A DNA stretch of 64,000 bases from Cliona cf. orientalis (Eukaryota > Porifera > Demospongiae > Clionaida > Clionaidae): contig OZ005698.1 of NCBI GenBank assembly GCA_963930775.1, positions 7,818,501 to 7,882,500 on the forward strand, given 5' to 3'. Positions 56,834 to 64,000 of the stretch are shown here, piece by piece. Numbering within the stretch: position 1 is the stretch's first letter; the number at the start of each line of letters is the position of its first letter. Position numbers and translations under genes: made by a program. The notes below the pieces were generated by a model. The model worked only from the letters and a program-made list of their open reading frames with translations, made no database searches and was not told the origin of the DNA.

Positions 56834-59800
56834 CAGGCAAATTAGGATCACACAGTATGCTGTATGGTCACATGGGCTGCCACCTGCTATGAGACCTCTT
56901 CACTATTAAATTTTGACCCAGGTGGATTAATGCCTTGTTGAACTCACCTTATGACCTTGGCACTGCTCATGTTACAGTAAGGCCTCTGGGTATGGATATT
57001 AAATGACCCAGTAGATGTTGAAATTGGGGTCAATTGATCATCCCACAAAGAATTTCCACCTCTATCGGAACTTGGCATCAAAAATCATAAAAAGATTATG
57101 TAATTCCAAGCCTCTCCAGGAAGAAGCATATTATGGTACATGTACCTTCCCTATATACATAATTACTCACAATTCACTTCTATATCTCAGCCTGTATGCC
57201 TGAGCAGGTGCTGGGATGGTTCTCCTAAGTGGGGTGGGGATCGACTGTGGAGGAAATATAATTACCTGTATAATTATGATTGCTCTTTATGCTTGCAAGG
57301 CTCATGAAATATTCGTTGTCAGCCCTTGCATGTCGCATAATTGTTACACTAACTGTTGCTTTCCCAATGGTATGCTTATTATTATCATGAATGTTTAGTT
57401 AGCTAGATCATAACATTAGCTTTCAATAATGGAATTTTAATGCTAATGGCATTGCGCTAAAAGTCCCTAGCAATGTACATGTAGGTACTGTACATAATAT
57501 CAATTCTAAGAATTAGGAGCTGAGTAATCATCTGTAGAGAGGGAGTAGCTTGTATGTGGCTAATAGTCCAGCCAACACAAAGGTCCTGTGCACGTACAGG
57601 TACAGGTACAGGTACACTGCGTGGTTTTGGGGGGTTGAGGTTTGCCAGTGTAAACTTATTGACAGTCAGGGCGATGTATTGCGTCTATTGTACCAGCATA
57701 CATTCCAACATACGTATAGATAATAGCGTAGCATAAGCCACAAGTATATATACCATCTATCCAAAGGTTAACTTATAGGCATGTCTAAGCTTACCTGCAT
57801 GCACATGTACATGTACATCCACATATACATGTACATGTAGCATATTATGCATGTACATGTACATGTTCTGTATAGTCTGTTGAGGTACTAGGTGTAATTT
57901 GGAGCAATTGCTTGCCTTACATGCTACAAGAAAAGATTGGAATTTGTCAGCCCTGCTCTGAATTTATGATTTTGCACTCGTAGCTAGTTCAGAACTGACC
58001 TTGTGCTAATTAGAAGAAAAATTGTTATAACATCACCAGGATGATATAGTCATCGAATTGATGTAGTCATCTGATTGGTCGCTACTGAAAATAGTCGTAG
58101 AGCATTGTGTTGGGTATCCATGGTAACGGCCACTGTGAGCTTATTGATTAGCACTTTGTAATGATCCCCTATTGATTTCATCCACTCTCCCTCCCTCCCT
58201 CCCCAGTGAACAATGACATGAGCTAGTGTGTGTGTGTGTGATAAATTTACATCCGAGATATTTGAGTAGACTTAGCTCAATTTCTCTGCTGAAGTGTAAA
58301 GACTTCATCAAAATGAGGATACCATCTCATATTAGGATACTTCCCAAATTTTTTTGATCATTTTTGTGGCTCAAGACAATGCACCATTAAAGCCTTTTTT
58401 GCCTCTGTGTGTAATTAATTGGAGCACAGCCTCGTTATTCAGCAGACCAAACAATCAAGACTGAGACAATGTGTAGATTTCCGTGTGCCTCTCTCTCTGT
58501 CTCTCTCTCTCTCTCTCTCTCAGCTTAGGGGGGTTATTTGTGTTGGCAAAGCTTAGCTCTGCATATTGTATTAGGCTTGGCATTCGCTGCAAACGTTTGC
58601 CTCTCAACCATCCTTCAGCCCTTTCCATAAAGCCTTATATGAAAGTCCAAAGGCCTCATCTTCTAAAACAATAATCTGGAGAAACCACCTCTATGCCCCC
58701 TCAGCCACTTGTAAGCATGTAGCGTGCATGCATATACATGTACATTATGCATATGTTGCTAATAATAATAATTATACCTTTAGTAGTGCCACTAGTTTTT
58801 GTGCCAGGTCTATGTGTGGTAGGTTCAGTCAGTGTCAGTTTGGTGTCCGTTTCACTTTGAAGTAGGCCAAGATAAAAGTCTGCGCAATCCAATTAGAAAC
58901 ATCCCTGGTGGGTTTGTGCATTCTCAAATCACATTAGCACCCCATGAATAAACTCTTGATCTATCTCTCTCACTAGCTGCACTGTATATACATGTAATAT
59001 GGGCTGGCTGGACATCCCCATATGTGTGATGCCAATGCCCATTTTGGTGATGAATATGGGTTACAAGTTCCAGCACACTTCAGTGAATTTCTCTAAACTT
59101 GGGCAATTCGCTCTCTCAGCAGTTACCATGGCAATTGAGTATATACATGTATATAGCTATTAATTTGGCATGGTGTAAAATCTTGGCATTTTTTTGCTTA
59201 ACTTAAGCCTACTGATGCTGTATGTACATGTACTATACCTGGAATGTGGCATGGTATTATGGCAGCTAGATTAATTTTAACACCTCAGCAGCGGAGATAG
59301 CACAATACCAAATTGAAAGCTATAACATCAGTAGTTGGTTTGGTATGTCAATGGCGACTGAAAAGAAACATAGCAGGTTACAACATTTTTGCTATTCAAG
59401 GCTACGTTGCTCAGAGCTACAGTATGCACATACAGACTCAGGCTACTGACAGTGTGTCTATAAGCCCTTGACATCATTATTAATTAGTGAGATATATATT
59501 AGCTTCATTACTTAGTGACCGTAATTCTTACAGAGCTCCATGACATACGTGACAGTATTTAGCATAGTGTTTCTTAACTAGAGGCACTGCTGTTGTGCCG
59601 TTCATGGGCTACTTAGCACAGGTACTTCAGGAGCATGGTGAAAATGCATTGAGATTGTTGTCTGATAGGCAACTATGTAGGTAGCTCTCTTAATGGTGAT
59701 GGGATTGTGTGTGTATATGTGTTGACTTGGGAATGTATGTTTGTGACTTGTAGATATAGATTGAGCCTTGGAAGGTGTATACATGCGTCGAGAGAAGGGA

Positions 59801-61469
59801 GAGAGGGAGGGGGAGAGAGAAAGAGAGAGAGGGAGAGGGAGAGAGAGAAGTGGGGGAGGGGGTGCTCAATGGAGATATTTGCTCATGCATACCAGAAAAT
59901 AGAATGGGCCATGAATATCCACACACTCACCCACTGCTTGCTGTGGATATTGTGCTAGTGGTGAGTAGGAGCTCCTAGTGACACCCTATCCATTACCACA
60001 CTTAAATGGAGTAGGCTCCTGTTAATTGTCATCGTAAATACAGTGGTATCGATGGCATTTCAACAAAGGGAACCAGGTGGGAGTGGAAGGGAGGGAGGGG
60101 GAGAGGGAGAGTGGAGGGAGGGAGGGAGGGGAAGAGAAAGAGGGAGGGAGGGAGGTGAGAGAGAGAGAGAGAGAGAGAGAAGGAGGGGGGGGGGGGGAGA
60201 GAGAGAGCACTAGGCCTCTCCTACTTTACTAATTTTGTGGTGTGGGAAATGAGGTGGGTGTTCATCTGATATGGGCTCACCTTCAGATATCTTGTAATCT
60301 AGCATCCGCCCCACAAAAAAAAGCATTTTTATATCTCCTACATAATAATTGTTATCTTATTGTTATACATGTATGTGTACTTGTCTGAGTGATGATTATA
60401 TATACTTTCAAACATCTGATATTACCATTTTTAGTACATTGTACATGTATGTGTGGTGATGGACTCTTGTGCTTGGCATGTAGTGCAGCCATGATGCACA
60501 TGTGCACTTACCCAATTGGTGTTGGGTATAATATTTACAATTTCATAGTGACCTACCTTTGGTTGCCATGGATACCTCACACACATCAAAGCGTTGGATA
60601 ACCGTAATACCCAGTGACTTCATGGTATGAATCAGTAAATCTCACTATGCCCCGGGGTTGCCTAGCATCAGTGTAGCCAATGTGTCGCTCTCTCTGTGAA
60701 TAAGGAAAAGTGTTCATCTCTTGTACATGTAGACACCCAGCCAAAACCCAAGAAAGGAATTCCTATACCGTTATCGGAATTTTTCGTACTTCTCAATTAA
60801 TTATATACACTTGATGTACATATGTGCACATGACAATTCTCATTGTTCCTTGTGTGTGTAGCTAGGAGTGTGCAGGCAAGGATGATGTAATGTGATGTAA
60901 TGCGATGTAATGCGTGCGTGTCGTTGATTGGAACTCAATTTGATATCGATTTTTTCCTCGCTTAGTTGTGGTTAGGAAACCATGTGCAGGTATGGCTTGT
61001 GTACGTACGTAGCTGTAGTATATTATGTATTCATCCCTCCCTGCTTGCTACGCTACAAATTAGAGGGAGTTGGTGCTATGCACATGTGTTATGTGGCCAC
61101 TTGTTTGTGGCAGTTGACTCGCGATAAGTGAATAATATTATTTGTGTAATTGCACACATGCTCGCACACACCACACACATATCCATGTTCTCTCTCTCTC
61201 CTCTCTCCCTCTCTCCCTCTCTCTCTCTCTCCCTCCCTCCCTCACTCTCTCACTCTCTCTCTCTCTCCACTCTCTGCTTATGCACTTACTCTCTCACTGA
61301 TACACACTGACAGGCAAAGACAGAGGCTGAGGTGATCTTGGAGCGAGAAGGTCTCGAACAGGAGAAGGTCTGGCTGATCCACAAGAATGGCTTCACACTT
61401 GGCTCGGTCGTCAGTGACTCTCCAAAGAGAACAGCCCAGTATAACCACTACAGTATGGTCAGGAGCCAG
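52202..61469 (+). CDS. MYO18A: Myosin XVIII (MYO18A-like), N-terminal PDZ exons; gene continues past window
   Basis: Exons 52202-53291, 53504-53541 and 61314-61469, phases matching (1 then 0). The first in-frame ATG gives MPFWKKEKKDPKAK, a Lys-rich start like MYO18A. A long Ser/Thr/Arg-rich region follows, then a PDZ domain at about residues 230-325 with the carboxylate loop GGGFGFILRK (GFGF for GLGF), LMTGDRIIEVNGENV and HEEVVEMIKSSGGSVYLKV, then MPELTEL, all matching the MYO18A PDZ. Exon 2 is a 13-codon basic linker (TLGRKKNKPDF). Exon 3 contains EKVWLIHKNGFTLGSVV, matching the MYO18A segment just before the motor head. Donor CAG|GTTAG shows coding continues. MYO18A is a low-ATPase myosin that binds Golgi and actin via its N-terminus; the motor lies outside the window. 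Confidence 0.88.
53553..53600. repeat. Polypyrimidine (CT/CCCT)n tract
   Basis: A run of ctctctccctccctccctccctctctctctctctc just after the short MYO18 exon 2. Confidence 0.85.
54974..55016. repeat. (GA)n-(CA)n microsatellite
   Basis: About 14 GA units pass directly into ACACAC. Confidence 0.85.
55316..55362. repeat. (GGCTAGCT)n tandem repeat
   Basis: Five to six units of ggctagct in the MYO18 intron. Confidence 0.75.
56037..56230. repeat. Polypurine GA-rich tract
   Basis: About 190 bp almost pure purine on the plus strand (gagagagagag..., gggagagagagggg...). Open frames across it are repeat artefacts. Confidence 0.85.
56773..56834. repeat. (GA)n / (GGGA)n microsatellite
   Basis: gagagagggagggaggaggg followed by about 20 GA units. 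Confidence 0.85.
58486..58522. repeat. (CT)n microsatellite
   Basis: About 17 CT units with one interruption, opposite in strand bias to the flanking GA tracts. Confidence 0.85.
59796..59865. repeat. Polypurine GA-rich tract
   Basis: gagagaagggagagagggag and similar, about 70 bp. Confidence 0.85.
60083..60210. repeat. Polypurine (GGGA)n, (GA)n and poly-G tract
   Basis: gggagggagggggagaggga, repeated gggaggga units, 12 GA units and a run of about 13 G. About 125 bp of uninterrupted purine bias. Confidence 0.85.
61188..61270. repeat. (CT)n / (CCCT)n tract before MYO18 exon 3
   Basis: A CT-rich run ending about 45 bp before the acceptor at 61313; it may serve as an extended polypyrimidine tract. 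Confidence 0.8.
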
Positions 61470-62947
61470 GTTAGTCATGTACATGTACTATACGAGCCAG
61501 TTGGGGATGTGGATATGATATCTACTACATTCAAGTATATACAGCATATACATGGATTTTTCGCAATTTGTGCACATTTCTCTTTGTGCCTACATATGTG
61601 GTGTAAGACCATACATTAGTGCTGGTATCATGATTAATTAAAGGAGCTGTCCCTCATAATTAGGGGGTGTCCTTGTTGAGTGTTTCTAGTGTATGATTAC
61701 TCAATGATCCAGTGAGTATAGAACCCCACTGTCAATGCAACAGTAGTACAGTACACAGTCGAGTACTACCTGTCAAATGTTGCCATACTTGGTAAAACTA
61801 ATAAAGTGCTGTGTCAGCAATGACTGTATTATGGCAGATTAGTTACTGTGAGCATGTGTGTGTGAGTATTGTGGCATAGACATATTGTTAAGAAGAATCG
61901 TTGAATAGTAAGGTGATATCAGCACATGATGTATACACTATTATTATTATGCTCCACGGAAGCGTGATAGCATAATTATTAAAATTTTCTTCTAACTCAT
62001 TACAAAGTAGCCACTGTAGCTGGCTAGAGTGTTAGTTTATTTGATGGTGTAGCTGGCATTGCTACTAATGATACCATCTTGCCACCAGTGGCTATCAAAT
62101 ATTGACTCCTTTGTGGGACCACTGTATACATGTATATTGCCTTACGTGTGGGCTGTAGTCTGGGGCGTATTAGGACACACTATTAGTTTATTTACCTCGA
62201 TGAGTTCTCCTAGAAATATAATAGAGTTGAAGTATGGTGTATATTTGTGTCTGTACATACATGTTGCTATGTTGAGTTGGGTTGTCTGGGTGTCGTCTGC
62301 GCTAACTCAATTTATTAACTTAATTTGGAGGTGTGTTTGATAATGATGATTTGCGCACGTAGGAGGAGTGTACATTTTGTACTAGTACAGTAATTAATGG
62401 CTTATAATAATAATTATAGGGCGTATACATTTCACTCGTGCATGCATGTGCAGTAGTACATGCTTCCTAAGGGACGCTTACATGTACATGTAGTGCATAA
62501 TTATAATTATAGATAAGCCGCCTAGCTATCGTAGTGGTAAATATTTTGGCATTACGTTTCAAAATGTGATTAATTTTGACAGAGTTGTATGAGCCTATGT
62601 TTATTGTGTGCTTTACTATGCTATCTGTGTGCGTGGACTTGCTTATTCTGACACTAATTTTCATAGCGCAACTTCATACATGTGGACGTCGCCATGCTAA
62701 AAATATGTACACCATGCTTGTTGAAATAGTGCTAATTACTAAGTCATGCAATCAAAAAAATGTTATATTACAAGATTGTACAACACAGCATATTTGTTGG
62801 GTTTAATTTAGTGCTGCTTTGAGGTCTCTGCAGCCTTACTAGTAAATCTAGAGTGCAGCCCTACTAGTAGCTCTATGCTGGAATCTTGAAAACACCAGAT
62901 TTGGGTTGTATTTTCGATACCTCTCGCTGCTGTTTCTAGTGTATGTA

Positions 62948-62987
<40 letters not shown>

Positions 62988-64000
62988 ACGCTTGCTTGGG
63001 TGTGCGTGTGTGTGCATGTGTGTGTGTGAGTGTACATGTGCACTAGTGAGGGTGTGTGCTGTTTAAACTGAAGACCTTGAAAGGGACGGAATGCAATTAC
63101 GCAAAATCTGTTTCTTTGCACCTTGTAGGTGTCTAGCTGGCGTAGATTGGGTAGATGTGTGTGGGTTTGTTTACCAACCAGCAACTTTCAGAGGACATTG
63201 TGCTCTCCCTAGGTCACAGTTAAACATATCCTTATCTGGCATACCCTAATCATCTTTTCCTGGTAATAATTTATCTCTATCTGGCTTCTTAGCTTCTTGG
63301 CTTTTAAAGTGGGGGTCATGTGTAGCTAGCTGGCTTTCTTCCTGCTCAAATGGCACAAAGTTCAGCAGTGTCCCATGGTGCTCTATTCTGTTGGTAGTGA
63401 GGTAGGGGGTAAGGGGGTTAGTACCCACCCTTTTAAAGTGGGCAATATGTTCCAATCCTGTTCCTCTCTAGCTAGTCTAGCTGGCTGGTTTTGCAAAGAC
63501 GAACTCAGCATAAACTGAGTACTGAATAGCATTGAGGATGATTAGTTGGCAGAAAGTACTTACATGTAGTTTCAAATGGGAAGCTTCTACTTTTCCTGCC
63601 ATTCCCATCTGAGTCTACTAGTCTAGTCTGTTAGAAGCATCCCTCAGGAACAAGTTCAACTTGACTTGGCTCACAACCATTGCTCCTTCCTTCCACCCCT
63701 GTCAACCCACCACCCACCTACTGTACTGACTCACTCTCTGGACCTTGGCCTATAATTATAGTCTGCCTGAGGCCAACCAAGTTACCTGTACCTGTGTTAT
63801 GGTGTGTTATGGGGCTAGAGTTATGCCAGTGCTTTCAAGTGGCCAAAACCCTTTTGCCTTCTTCCTTTCCTTTCCACCCACTCACTCGCACACCACAGCC
63901 ATGGCTCTTATAAGATATATTAGGGTAGCTGGCTTCTCCATGGCATTCCTGAGGTCAAGTTGTGTCTAGTCCATTGGCATAGATACCAGTGTCTAATGAC
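61470..64000 (+). other. Start of the next MYO18 intron
   Basis: No further exon matching the region before the myosin head is found. Contents are AT-rich DNA, small palindromes and the (GT)n at 62951-63050. Confidence 0.5.
62951..63050. repeat. (GT)n microsatellite
   Basis: About 15 uninterrupted GT units followed by degenerate gtgtgcgtg repeats. Confidence 0.88.

Larger units (their letters stand above)
53542..61313. other. 7.8-kb second intron of MYO18, no internal gene found
   Basis: Rich in microsatellites and in tacatg/catgta palindromes (for example 57800-57865). Open frames here are short or derive from simple repeats; none resembles a known protein. Confidence 0.6.

Overview
The window is eukaryotic nuclear DNA from an animal. 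Genes are split by short GT-AG introns, many of 50-120 nt. Orthologues of animal genes can be read (CCDC157, TIMM10, NAA35, a ZMAT5-like gene, MYO18 with its PDZ exon), and non-coding DNA is full of small inverted-repeat transposons (MITEs). A tandem family of CARD-like plus ankyrin proteins, the short introns and the AT-rich sequence suggest an early-branching animal, most likely a demosponge. That taxonomic guess is inference; no marker here settles it.

Layout. 1-640: three tRNA-Glu genes (minus strand) in ~265-bp tandem units, inside an intron of CCDC157 (781-3915, minus, runs off the left edge). 4197-4606: a small membrane protein of unknown type. 5059-10485: remains of a TLC-domain (TLCD3-like) gene, split by a dense block of nested MITEs. 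10686-21510: CARD-ankyrin paralogue 1. 21511-24600: transposon-rich spacer with a decayed HIRAN-like fragment and a dead copy of CCDC157 exon 1. 24604-26653: second TLC-domain copy, disrupted. 26982-33656: paralogue 2. 33828-34425 (minus): TIMM10 copy a. 34854-46614: paralogue 3. 47003-47602 (minus): TIMM10 copy b. 47829-50414: NAA35, uninterrupted. 50859-51722 (minus): ZMAT5-like. 52202 to beyond the right edge: MYO18 N-terminal exons, with a 7.8-kb intron full of GA/CT microsatellites.

The order CCDC157 exon 1 / TLCD / CARD-ANK / TIMM10 recurs in pieces, so the locus grew by segmental duplication followed by partial decay. The three CARD-ankyrin genes are the most interesting content. Each has an N-terminal CARD-like domain (one exon), two short charged linker exons, a large conserved exon encoding a ~230-residue domain I cannot assign, and then a chain of ankyrin repeats in which almost every repeat is one phase 0-0 exon of 99 or 102 nt. 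The genes differ mainly in the number and order of repeat exons (about 10, 12 and 17 repeat units). The CARD-like domain suggests death-fold signalling, perhaps innate immune sensing, but that is inference. Their promoters share a conserved block and an NRF1-like GCGCATGCGCA palindrome; a full TGCGCATGCGCA copy also lies between CCDC157 and the 4197-4606 gene.
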